In this document: positions 9,599 to 20,459 of the stretch, piece by piece
Layout: each line of letters begins with the position of its first letter
Position numbering within the stretch: the stretch's first letter is position 1
NCBI GenBank assembly: GCA_015039465.1
Contig: MU130532.1
Span: 697,017 to 761,016 of the forward strand
Source: Phlegmacium glaucopus
Taxonomy: Eukaryota; Basidiomycota; Agaricomycetes; Agaricales; Cortinariaceae
DNA length: 64,000 nt
Direction: 5' to 3'
Notes under the pieces: model-generated
Databases searched by the model: none
The model's input: the letters and a program-made list of their open reading frames with translations, nothing else
Told to the model about the DNA's origin: nothing
Made by a program: the position numbers and the translations under genes

Positions 9599-11470
9599 AT
9601 GTTGCTTTCTCTAGCGTCTGAACTAATCCAAGCAATTAGCCATGAAGTGAGTGTCCGATATATTTTTCAAATCTCACATGGGGTCCCAGTTCGCCCGCTG
9701 ATCCATCTTTCTTTCTTTTCGCTTTTTCTTTAAATCTGTAACTGAATTCGCGATCTACATGTAGTTAAAGTCCATTGAAGACGTCAAATCATTCCGTCTC
9801 ACATGTAAACAAACGGGCCAAGCGCTCGCTAGTGAAGTACTGCGCTGCATCACTATAAATATTAAGGAGGAGACTTTTGAGAGGGAATTGCGTAAACTTC
9901 AGCACCTGGCGTCGGCATCGGAAGGATCTTCATCACGCCTAATGATCCAGCAGGTCGATATCGGGTCACTTTCACCTGCTCTAAACCCTGAGGAACCTTG
10001 TGCCACTGCAGCTGCAGAGACGTTGGAATACTATGAGGAGGAATTGAAGAAATGTTTGTATAATGCTCTTTCGTCACTGACAACTGCAAGGACGGTCAAG
10101 TGCGTTTTTTATGAGCCTTGTAACATTGTTTGGATCATGATGCATGATCATCGATAGATGGATACCCGCTGAGAATGACAGCGAATGGGCCCAAACTGCT
10201 GTCATGGATGCCTTAAAAACGTTCCCCGATCTTCAAAGTCTTTCCATCCAATTGGAATGTTGCCAAATCGAAATACCATTTCATTTTTTCACTACATTGC
10301 GACATATATCCGTGCACTGCGTCAATGAAGAGGTTCATAACCCAGCTCACCATGGGAAGACATTCAAGAATCTCGTCAAGATGATCTCACAATCTCCTCT
10401 GCTGGAGTCTATTGACTTTACGAATGGCAAGGACTATATACAGAGAAATTCCTTGACGAGGAGTCTACATCAGCTTTTCGAATCTTACCCTGAGGATGGG
10501 AGTTTACCCCCTCTACGGTTGAAGCATCTTTCAGTGGCAACTTGCCTCGTTCGCCTTGATGACCAGACGGTCATACGCCACCTCAGACATCTTACTTCAT
10601 TATCTCTTGATGATTTACTAGGACCCTTGGCACCTGACTATTCAGAATATCCCGACGAGGAAGAAGACCCTGTTTCTGAAGACATTTTTATTTTGGAAAA
10701 GCAGAACCGCTGGGGATCAAGTTATGAACAGGTTTGGAGGACGATATGTAGTGCCGACTTGAGACTTGAAGAAATAACGCTTTATGACATTCCATCGGCC
10801 TTTTTGGAATATATTGGCTCTTATTCTGGCCTGAAGAAGCTGATTATTGGTACGAGAAGATTTCGAGACAGGGCTAGGTCCGACAGCTCAGCCAGAAAGT
10901 TTTATGAGGCGCTGGAGATACACGCGGGCTCGATTGAAGAGCTGAATGTTAATGCATATTATGAGGATTTGTGGTGCTTTGGGGAACATAATCAAGTTCT
11001 GTTTCGAACTTTCACAAAGCTGAGGACGCTTAGTGTGAAGGTTCACTCAAGCGATCTTGCTCGGAGTTCAGAGCAGGAGAATCTTTCCAGACAGGGTATT
11101 ATTGTGAGTTCTTTAGGTCTGTCAGGAGTATGTTCACTGGACTGACAAAGTACTCGCTATTTAGAAAGTTCTGATTGATATTGTAGTGATATACATGCCG
11201 CAACTCCAGGCCCTATCCGCATCGGTGGCAGACTTGGAGACTCATCGTAATGGCATGTGCGGAAAATGTTCAGAATCACACTGTTTGCGCTACAATCAGG
11301 AGATTGTAGCTCAGGTCCTTAAATACAAGGCCCCTTGGGGTTGCAAACGACTTCCGACATTTACGCTTAGCTCGCCGATCTTGGGGTCAAGGGTGTTTTA
11401 CTGTCAGTCAGAGGAACAGCTGAAGAAGGGCGAAAGGTTACGGTATGATGATATTTCACCACCCGAATAG
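9599..11470 (+). CDS. F-box/LRR-like protein, tandem copy B
   Basis: Predicted as join(9599..9646, 9765..10099, 10158..11103, 11165..11470), 544 residues, with the same four-exon structure as copy A 190 bp upstream. It starts at an internal ATG (MLLSLASELIQAISH) because the position of copy A's start codon is ACG here. Exon 2 lacks about 96 nt relative to copy A (in frame), removing part of the linker after the F-box. Exon 3 carries an acidic insertion (YPDEEEDPVSEDIFILE) absent from A. Both copies are open throughout, so B looks functional. Role as SCF substrate receptor is inferred from the F-box alone. Confidence 0.8.
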
Positions 11471-11523
11471 AACACTACCCTATAATGAAATGATGACTTG
11501 TATTTGTACATCGACTATCGCCA

Positions 11524-13910
11524 ATGAAGAGGCTGTTACTCGCTCTCTCATCATGTCTGCTTTTCATTCCTGTTCTTATAGCTGCTATGGACTTTCAGTT
11601 TGCTTTCCAAACAAATCCAGATCACCATCTTGTTTCTCTCCCATCTTCAAACTCTACTAAGTCTTTTTGGCTTGATCTCTCCCCCGAAGGTAGTCCATTG
11701 GCTGATGTGGGTAGCACAGGCCCTTTGACACAAGATGCGGATATCTGCGTTATTGGAAGTGGCATTACTGGTGTCGGTGTTGTATGGCATTTGGTGAAGG
11801 ATTTTCAGGAAATCTTGGAAGACGACACAAAGATGAAGGTCGTCCTACTTGAAGCTAGGCAGTTTTGTAAGGACACTTTGAGATCATAAAGGGGGCGCTA
11901 TTCTCATTCCATTTATTCAGGTTCAGGAGCTACTGGTATTTAACCAACATCCCCTCAAAGTTATCAATATTTACTTACATCACAAATACCAGGAAGAAAT
12001 GGTGGTCACCTAACTCCACGCCTCTTCTCTCGCTTTCTCTCCCTCGAGAAAATCTATGGGACAGCTGAAGCTGTTAAATCTTTTCTCTTGGAACGTCACA
12101 CAACAGATGCCCTCCTCGAATTCATCGAAGATCGGCCTGGCCTATCAGAACAAGTGGATTTGGTAGGGGGAGGTATGATGCAGGTCATGAGAGGACAGGA
12201 GGAAGTCCAGGCTAAAAAGGACTGGGAAGAGGCTAAAAAGGCGGGCGTGGATATGGGTAAGGAAGGCGTTAGATGGGTAGGGAGGGACGAAATGGTACAG
12301 GTGGGTCGTGCAATGCTATTTATATTCCCTTTGAATTCACTTGACTGAAATCTAATTTTTCCAATGCCCCAGGAATTCGGGTTGGAGCCTTCACTTGGCT
12401 ATACAGGTAGTAAAATTGCAGGTCATAATCTGTGGCCTTATAAATTGGTTACACGGATATTTGAAGATGCCCAGGCTACTGCGGTTAAGAAGGGAAATAT
12501 GGAAGTCATATTACATACGAATGCGCCAGTCACTGGTTTCGAGCGGATCCGAGACTTTTCCAATGCAGATGAGCAGCAGCATCGTCATCCAATACGCGGT
12601 GCGACGATGGAAGCAGGAGGAAAAGCGCCATACTTTGTAAGGACAGCAAATGCCCCAGCACAGACACAACAACGCAGATGGAAACTACAAACCCCACGCG
12701 GCTCCATTTCGTGCAACTATGTCGTGCATGCCACTAATGGATATGCAGCTCATTTATTACCTTTTCTTGCTGGTCAGGGACTGGCAAAGGATGACGGTGA
12801 CGGTGACGTTGATGTTCATCATCAGACATCTAACGCTGGTACCGACCCGGAAGCTACTAGTCCTCACACTGAAGAATCTCAACATCCCCTTTCTCAATCT
12901 TCTCACTATATTTTCCCCAAACCCAAGCCCAGAGGCATATACGGCATTATCCCTACTAGAGGTCAAGTTGGTACCGTACGCACTTCTGTACGCGCGGAGG
13001 ACCTGGGGTGGAGGAATTCATGGGATGGAGGTGGTGGAGGATGGGAATATTGGTTTCCAAGATATCAGGGGTTGGAAGGTACGAACGGGAGTGTTGTTCA
13101 TGGATTCGAAACCGGAACTGCCACTAGAAACGAAAGCGGCGCGGCGCAAACAGAGAGCAGAAGATCTAAAAACCCATTGATCATCTTCGGTGGTGGCCGA
13201 CAAAATGCGGGTGAGAACATGGAATCTGGAGAGACGGATGATGGGGTTTTGAATGAGAGGGTTAGCAAGGCTTTGCGAGAGTTTTTGCCACGTTGGTTCC
13301 CAGGTAAGTTTGAAGGTGGAAGTCAAGGTGAGGATGGATGGGAAATGGAATGGGTCAGTAGCGTTTTGACTTTTATTTAACATTTATCTTTGAGGCAGAG
13401 ATGAACTGATGGCGGTTGATTTTGCTCCTTATTTTAGACCGGGATCATGGGGTATACGAAGACTGGAGATCCTTTCGTATGCGCTTCTATCCTCGCTTCC
13501 TTCGGTGTTGACCTACCCACGCCCTGGTTTTCTTAGGTCGGCCCAGTACTACCTCTCTCCGAAGAAACGGATGAGAAAGAATATGAAGGACATTATATTT
13601 CAGCTGGATATACGGGACATGGAATGCCTAGAGCTTTCGGATGGTGCGTGTCCTTTCATTGCTTAGCTAGTAGCTTGTACCTTTCCCCCTCTGTTATTGT
13701 CTCGTTCTCGTTGTCTTTTTTTATACTGAAGTCCAGAAGTAAACCAACCCACTCACCCTCCTTTGCATTCTCCCTTCCCTTCCTTCCCTATTCTACGTTT
13801 ACAGTGCAGAAGTCGTTGCAAGCATGATCAAAGCCCAGATATTTGGTGAATCGTGGGATGCACCTGCATGGTTGCCAAAACGTTATTTAACTTGGGCGAC
13901 AGAGGCATAG
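11524..13910 (+). CDS. FAD-dependent oxidoreductase (DAO family), secreted or membrane-targeted
   Basis: Predicted as join(11524..11866, 11921..11935, 11993..12300, 12373..13353, 13438..13476, 13537..13643, 13805..13910), 632 residues, all junctions in frame. Residues 1-20 (MKRLLLALSSCLLFIPVLIA) look like a signal peptide or anchor. The Rossmann FAD fingerprint ADICVIGSGITGVGVVWHL follows at about residue 70, then the second strand VVLLEARQFCSGATGRNGGH, and the C-terminal DAO motif W-TGIMGYTKTGDPFVGP and AGYTGHGMPRAFGC. Exon 2 is a 15-nt micro-exon encoding the SGAT part of the FAD-binding turn. DAO-family enzymes oxidise amines or amino acids with FAD; the substrate cannot be told from sequence. 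Confidence 0.88.
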
Positions 13911-14347
13911 AGTGCGTGTTGTTAGGTAATTGAAGCTGAATGGTAGTAGGGACCTGCAACATTCTTACGTCCGAATCAATGATACTACAGTAGCAGGCCT
14001 GCACAATTAGAGTAGATCCGTCATACTATTGAAAGTTTTTCAATTTCGGCCACAAGGTCTCGCAATGAATTGGTCAAGATATCGGTGAAAAGCCTGTTGC
14101 TAAGTGGGTGACTTTCCACATAGCACAAGTATTTTGTGCAGACGACCACCGAAAGCTGAGTTGAAACTTGAAATAGCAAAGGTTCGAGGTCAGAGTTATC
14201 TGTTTGCACCGTCGAATTTATAGCGGCATAGTACACAAGGTTTGTCCCCTTTATATTCAAATCCCATCTATATAGTGGGTGCAGAATACGGATCGTTGAG
14301 GTTTTATGTATGTAGAGCATATCTGTTGTGTTAGACTTACCGTAACC
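13911..14347. other. convergent intergenic region
   Basis: Lies between the 3' ends of the oxidoreductase (plus) and GPI1 (minus), so it should hold both terminators. A 99-codon minus frame (14021-14320) lies in it; it could be 3'-UTR of GPI1, since a GTAAGT donor-like site follows the GPI1 stop, but has no recognisable homology. Confidence 0.45.
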
Positions 14348-17064
14348 TCACTCCTCCTTCAACTTCAGCCCTTCCGGATCCGCTATGATCATCCCATGGC
14401 CAGTTCCCTCTGCTGCTGCCGACGACCCCGCCGAGGCATACCGTATCGAATATCGAGGTATAGAAGCGAGGTGCTGGCCTGCTAAGACACGATAGAGTAG
14501 TCGGAGAGGATTGTAGTGCCGTGCGAGGCGATTCCACAATTCGACTGGTTTGTATTGAGAGTTTAGGACAGGAAGGGGAGAGGAGATATGTTAGTTTTAA
14601 ATACTTACTATATTGGAAGAAAATAGCTGAAAGATGGATTGGTTGATTCTGCACATTCGTAAAAAAAAAGTAGTAAGACGAGAATGAGTACATTTAGGTG
14701 AACGGGTTAGCACGTACTTCTAGGAGTAGATAAGTCATATGTCTTGCATTATTCTTCGACGGTGGCCTAGATGACGAAGGTGCTTTAAGTGTGAAATAAA
14801 CCCCCCCTACGAAAGATGATAAGAACGTCGGTAGGGTACATCGATCAGGGTGCAAAATGAACTAACCAGGTAATCGCTGAGGATCCTTTATTCTCAACAT
14901 CAATGCAAAGAGCGGAAAGTGATGCATGAATGCCAAGAGCGTTTCTATGGAAGCTTGGACTAGGAGGGTGGCAAGGCGGAGCTAGGAGATGAAGAAGAAA
15001 AGGTGATGTGGTGGCGTCAGCTAGATGATGGATGGAATAAATGGAAAAGACCTACACCTGCAAAGAGTACATAATATACTAATGCCGTTGGGAATAAAAA
15101 AGCCAATAGAGTGAATAGCACTGTTCCAAATAGAAGTTGATCTATATCGTAAGACCAGGTGTCCGTACGATTGCGTAGGACATTGCGTCTTTTCCCTTAA
15201 GGGAGGGGGGACGGTTAGATTAAAGCGGAATTTCTGGAACGAGATGACATGGTCATGTACCTCGGAATACACCCCAGAGTAAACCACCACCAAGTTTTAC
15301 CCCAGCGCCCCAATATACTCCGCGTGCAAGCTCGTATGCTAGCCTGAGATGGGCTGTAAGGAGGAGTGATAACAAGTCAGAGAGGAGGGAGAGCAAGAGT
15401 GTGAGTCCGCCATAAGAGGATAGAATTCCTAAGGCATTTATATGAGCAGGTGTTATGATGGGTGGCAGGAGGGCTGTGGAAGAAAGAGATGGGAAGAGGT
15501 GAGACATGATGAGCTGAAGGGAAGAATGGGTACTCACATTCCCAAGTGTCGATGATGCCAATAAAAGTGTTGGCATAAAACCTGCTTAGCTCGGTATTGA
15601 GTTTCAGACCCGCGGGCCAGGCGTCGAGCCAGTAGAGAGTATTGCGTGGAAGGTGGAAGAGTAGCGACTTGAAAAGAACCTCCTCTTTAGTCAAGTTCGG
15701 TGAAATAAGGGAAAAGGTACCTGGATGGTATGATTCGCAAGTTCCGTCAAAATTTGATTATTTTCATGTAGGAAAGCGCCAAAAGCGACGCCGAGAGTCA
15801 TGTCGTTCATTATGAGCCAAGCAGTATTGAAGAAACTATTGGATCGATACTGTCGGTTGGAAGTACAGATGACGGGGTAAAAAGGATACAGACTTAGTAT
15901 ATCTGCTTGAATAAGTAGCCACGCCATAGGTGTTTTGTCTTCTCAAAGACGTTATTTGAGTGACGAAGAACACAGTTTGCTCAGCACGGACGTCTAATTG
16001 TTGAACTACAAGAAATGTGTCAAGATCCGCAATGGTGATTGAGGGTCAAACATACCTGTTGCAAAGGCGTCTTTCAACCTCAAGTAACTAGCGGAATTCA
16101 TGGTCCCGGCACTTGGGGATTCGGATCCTGAGGATGGAAAAGCGTCGAATAGAGACTGCACAGAGAGTGATGGCAGTGGTAGATTGGCAAAGGCAGCTGC
16201 AAGTCTGGATATGAAGATGAGCAAGGGTGTGAACAGAGCAAGATGCGATGCGAGTGCTAGAAGGAGAGATGCTGTTTTTGGGAGGAGAGGGACAAAAGGT
16301 GTGTATTTTGTGACCTGCAATGATGTGAGATGTTGGAACAGAATGCTTTGGATCAACTGTGATGCGTTGAGCTGTGGGGTTTTGTTTAGACGATTTAAAA
16401 GGGGGGAAATCGTTGGATGCGTACTTGGTTAATAACAACCTCATTCAGAGCCTGGTCAATATTCTTACACCGTGGTCGAGTAAAATCATGCTGCGCAAGC
16501 TCACTGTAGAAATCTCGACGTCGGGTTGTACCCGCAGTGACTTCTGGCGGGAGCAGAGTATAAAAACGTAAGGAATCCGGAGAAAATGCATGGTATAACA
16601 CAAAATTGAATTCTACAAGGATATTCTCGTCTTCTTCGATAGCGTTCCACAGAGTCAGGGAACTTGGGACGGGGGAGTTTTCATCAAATTCACAGGTGCC
16701 GAGCAAAATGGGATCATCGCCTCCACAAGATTTCTTTACTGGGTTCCATAGGGGTGAATTAGACAAAGCCACCGATAATAATAACGCGTCTCCTGCGTCG
16801 CTCAATGAGTCCTGTTGATAAAGTCACCTTGCATTAAAAAAAAATTTGGTTGATAGATAACATTAGGAAGAGGCGATTACTCACCTGTAGGACGCCTGCG
16901 ACACATATGGCAGGCGACATCCACCCATAGCAGATGCGACCTCTTGTGCAATTGTTTGGCCAGAACACACTCCTCGTCGTCCTCCGCGTCGACGACGATG
17001 GTGACGACATGAAGTAGAAACGACCACGTGATTGAGGCCCCTGTTCAAGTTGACTGTTGGCCAT
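14348..17064 (-). CDS. GPI1: GPI1/PIG-Q, subunit of GPI-GlcNAc transferase
   Basis: Multi-exon gene. The first three exons are 17064-16885, 16811-16425 and 16371-16056, then further short-intron exons down to the stop at 14348. Hallmarks: N-terminal [55 protein letters not shown], then [35 protein letters not shown] and [20 protein letters not shown], all typical of the GPI1 family, with several membrane segments. The protein stabilises the ER-membrane complex that transfers GlcNAc to phosphatidylinositol, the first step of GPI-anchor synthesis. The ATG at 17064 is the first before the conserved block. The exon borders near 15850-16000 and 14960-15060 are uncertain. It is divergent from the Rho gene with only 48 bp between start codons. 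Confidence 0.9.
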
Positions 17065-17112
17065 TCCGAGTCCGTTCCAAACCACACACTCGTTGCAATC
17101 TATCTATATTCA
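17065..17112. promoter_or_regulatory. 48-bp shared start region of GPI1 and the Rho GTPase
   Basis: Only 48 bp separate the GPI1 start codon (minus) from the Rho start codon (plus). Each gene's promoter must therefore extend into the other's 5' leader or coding sequence, or transcripts overlap. Inferred from gene positions only; no specific factor site was identified. Confidence 0.5.
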
Positions 17113-17913
17113 ATGGAAAGCGCATCATCCTCATCAAACTTAAGGCGCCCTGATTTAAAACGAAAGTTGGTAGTAGTAGGAGATGGTATATCATTCAACC
17201 TTTTCTTATAGTTCACTTCTAAACAAAAAGTGATTTATTGCAGGTGGATGTGGCAAAACGTGTTTGCTCATTGTCTATGCAGAGAATCGATTTCCAGAAG
17301 TGAGCTCGCGATGACCCACTTTCGTCTTTATTATAATCATCTGCGCACCACAGGCCTACATTCCAACCGTATTCGAGAATTATGTTACCCTAGTACAACA
17401 CGATTCCAAGCTTATTGAAGTTGCTTTGTGGGATACAGCTGGTCAAGAAGAATATGACAGACTCAGACCGCTCAGTTATCCTGAAAGTGATGTTATCCTC
17501 ATAGTCTTCTCGGTGGACTTCCCAACGAGTCTGGCTAATGTGTTGGATAAAGTACGTTATTCGCTGGCTCTCTGTGCTTGTCTGTCCTTCACGATTAGCC
17601 GTCTGATTCTACTATCTACCAGTGGTATCCAGAAGTATCCCACTTCTGCCCTTTAACACCTCTTCTCCTAATCGGTACTAAAACCGACCTTCGTGCAGAC
17701 CCAACCACCCTCCGCATGCTCTCAGCCCAAGGTCAAGTACCCATTACCCCAGAACATGGGGCAGCAGTGGCCAAAGATATTGGTGCTAGCTACAAAGAAT
17801 GTAGTGCTAAGACGGGTAAGGGCGTTAAAGAGGTGTTTGAAGCTGCTCTTAGAGAGAGTATGAAGGGCAGATGGGGGAGGACTTTGAAGCAGCGCAAGTG
17901 CCTAATCATGTAG
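17113..17913 (+). CDS. Rho-family small GTPase
   Basis: Predicted as join(17113..17185, 17244..17299, 17354..17551, 17623..17913), 205 residues. P-loop [11 protein letters not shown] (Gly where RhoA has Ala), effector loop [10 protein letters not shown], switch [20 protein letters not shown], base-recognition GTKTDL and [14 protein letters not shown], and a C-terminal CaaX box CLIM for prenylation. It is closest in feel to Rho1-like proteins but has diverged segments (residues after [12 protein letters not shown]), so subfamily is left open. Rho proteins switch actin, wall synthesis and polarity programmes at the plasma membrane. It shares a 48-bp divergent start region with GPI1. Confidence 0.92.
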
Positions 17914-18990
17914 GCGCTCTGATGACAAGATTCTGAATCGGACTTGGCCTCTTAGAGATGGACAGGGATCTATGGATTTTTTTCCCATCGTTCGTTCGTC
18001 GTCGATCTATTTCTCCTTCTACCCACCTTCAAGTTTTCTGGGTTACTATCTCATCCGCTTTGCTGCTCCTGTTGTACTCTGGTTTCCTTTCTGTCTTTCC
18101 AATTGATAGATGATAGGCTGGGACTATTTTTCTTCCTTTTCTCCCTTTGGTCATCCCTCTAGCTCTGCTACGTTCGTTGACTATCTTCACGATCTTGCTC
18201 ACACTTTACGATACCGCATCACCATCCTATTCACTCGCATAAGCGCTCACAAACACATATTTATTTGCAACCTCATCCGTTTGGCACATGGATTTCAACG
18301 CGTTTCTGAATTTCTATGAAATACGCAGAAAACGAGTTATGTAGTGATTGTAAGAAAGTAATAATACATCTTAATGATACAGCATGCGTTCTTTACGAGC
18401 GCACATGAATATATGGTACGAGAGAGGAGAATCCACTGGCTATGCATGTTCGGTGACTTTAAATTTCAACTGCATCATCTCCAACTTCATGATCCAACAA
18501 CCTCACATTTGTACGTCTTCTCTCACTAATTTCAGAATGAACTATACAAGAAGGCGATCCCATCTCTTTGCCGTTTATGAACTTTTTATTGGATCCATGA
18601 CCTACGCACGCTGATAAAAATCACAAGCTTGACATACACTGGCAGTAATAAACTTACTAAGGGGCCGAATTTATCATCCTGTGCGGAACTTCCGAACGAT
18701 ATACTGCAATGTCCGTACACTCTATGGTGTTCACGATTCTGTGTTACTTGCGCAACAAGGGATCGACTCGTCAACGATAGAAATAACACGGGGAAATTCT
18801 AAGTCTGCAACTGTGGAGGCACTGGAGGGTTGCTTCTTTGAAATTTCATTCTAATGGCCTGACTTCAAGCTTCAAGTCTTGAAACTATAGTTGGCAGAAC
18901 GGCAGTTGTAGACCAAATCACCTTGGACACTGGTGCCAATACAAAGAAAGAATGATCAGTGGATATTTCTGATTTCCATTGGTTATTTTT
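17914..18990. other. 3' region of the Rho gene and spacer
   Basis: Pyrimidine-rich sequence just after the Rho stop fits a 3' untranslated region. Beyond it only small unsupported frames are seen. Confidence 0.4.
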
Positions 18991-19019
18991 CCATTCCAAT
19001 AGGGGACCGTGTCAGTGAT

Positions 19020-19790
19020 CCACCACCAACCATGTTCTTCCTCTTTTCAAAACATTGTCGCTTATATTGTAGATTTTCAATGTCATTACCAACCGCCTAC
19101 TGGAGTGGCAACGATGACTGCGAAGATATAATTGGCTACAAGCCAGGCTATCACTTGGGAGATATATTTTTCAAGCTGCCAGACTCGACACTGCCAAGAT
19201 ACAGGGTTATTCACAGACTTGGTCGTGGGGTATTGTCTGCTCCGATTCTACCAACGAGTCTCGCATACTTCAACAGCTGCGTTTTGATATTCTAGCGATT
19301 TCCATTCCTGGCCTCGAAAGTCAGGCAGAGCGCCAACTACTAGAATTCTTTAACCTAGAATACCATCCCATTCCCAGTAATCCTACCAAGGACACCAAGT
19401 TCTACCAATCTACCCTGGACCTGCGATATGTAAAGTAATGGATTTCGTAAATGGTTTGCCCCATGGCCATTGTCCTCTCTCAGCATTCTGGCCGATTGAT
19501 ATTCGGCAGCCACTATTCACTCCGTTGACGATCAGGGCTTCCGAGATTCACTTTAATCGCAAGTTAGGATGGATGATTGACGACGATTGTGGCTTTAAGA
19601 GTGATGTCTGGTCCTTCTTGGCTTGCAGGGTATTACCTTCACAGATTGATTTACTCCAACCTACCGTTTTTTTTTCAGATGCATGAGATAGTTCACGGGC
19701 TACGCGATATTTCATCGTGCCGGGGAAGACGGTCTTATCAAGAAAGTGACCAAACTTTGTGGAGAACTTCCTCCTCGATGATATAAACCA
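19020..19790 (+). pseudogene. SRPK-like protein kinase relic
   Basis: Plus-strand fragments match the SR-protein kinase pattern frequent in mushroom genomes: CEDIIGYKPGYHLGDIFFKLPD then YRVIHRLGRG (glycine loop start) at about 19120-19230, and VKVMDFVNGLPHG followed by FTPLTIRASEIHFNRKLGW and KSDVWS (activation segment and subdomain IX) at about 19430-19615. The catalytic HRD loop and the VAIK lysine region between them are missing, and pieces sit in different frames. This is a decayed copy with an internal deletion and no kinase function expected. Confidence 0.65.
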
Positions 19791-20459
19791 TTACTCACCT
19801 TTCCTCTGCAGGAATATAGAGGCGTTGAACGTCCACATCGCCTTCCATGGTCCATATTCATCAACACATGATAAATGCTAGTTTTTGTTTCTCCCTTTTG
19901 CTCCGCAAGTTGACCCTTACCGTTGTGACAGCGAAAGGTCGACGTCCAAGCGCAAAAGGTGGAAAGGTGGTAAGTCATCATCCTTGATCGTTAGAAGCCA
20001 TTTCCAGTCCTTTAAACACCAGAACATATGGTACTGGCATTATAGTTTGTGGGATGTGGATGAATCGCACAAGGCATTACGTGCCGCCTCAGCTCTCTAA
20101 GGATCGAAGACGTAGTAGATTTCGGAGGAGGCTTGAAAGGAGGAGATGATCTGCACAATGAGCTGAGGCCGCCCTGTCCTTGCACGGTCAGCAAAAGGGA
20201 GGTAGAAGACGACGATGATGTAGCGTGCGTATATAATCTGTTTTTTCGTGAATCAAGTGTCTGTTTTTGTTTCCTCAACATTTTGACCAACAGTCTATGT
20301 TCTCTGTGTGGAGCTTAGTTCAGCCTGCAGAACTTTAAGCAAACACATTTCTAACTAGGATTACATTACAATTATCATAAAGTACAGTAGAATACTACTG
20401 TCTGACCTGCTCTAAAGAAAAGAGAAACCTATCAGAACGACGAAGTCGGCACCTAGAAT
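19791..20459. other. spacer between the kinase relic and LKR/SDH
   Basis: No supported gene. It contains short frames on both strands without recognisable homology. The right end should hold the 3' untranslated region of the minus-strand LKR/SDH gene. Confidence 0.4.

Noticed and set aside
14021..14320. A 99-codon minus-strand frame after the GPI1 stop
   Set aside because: No recognisable homology. It lies in the expected 3' region of GPI1 and could at most be untranslated sequence with an intron.
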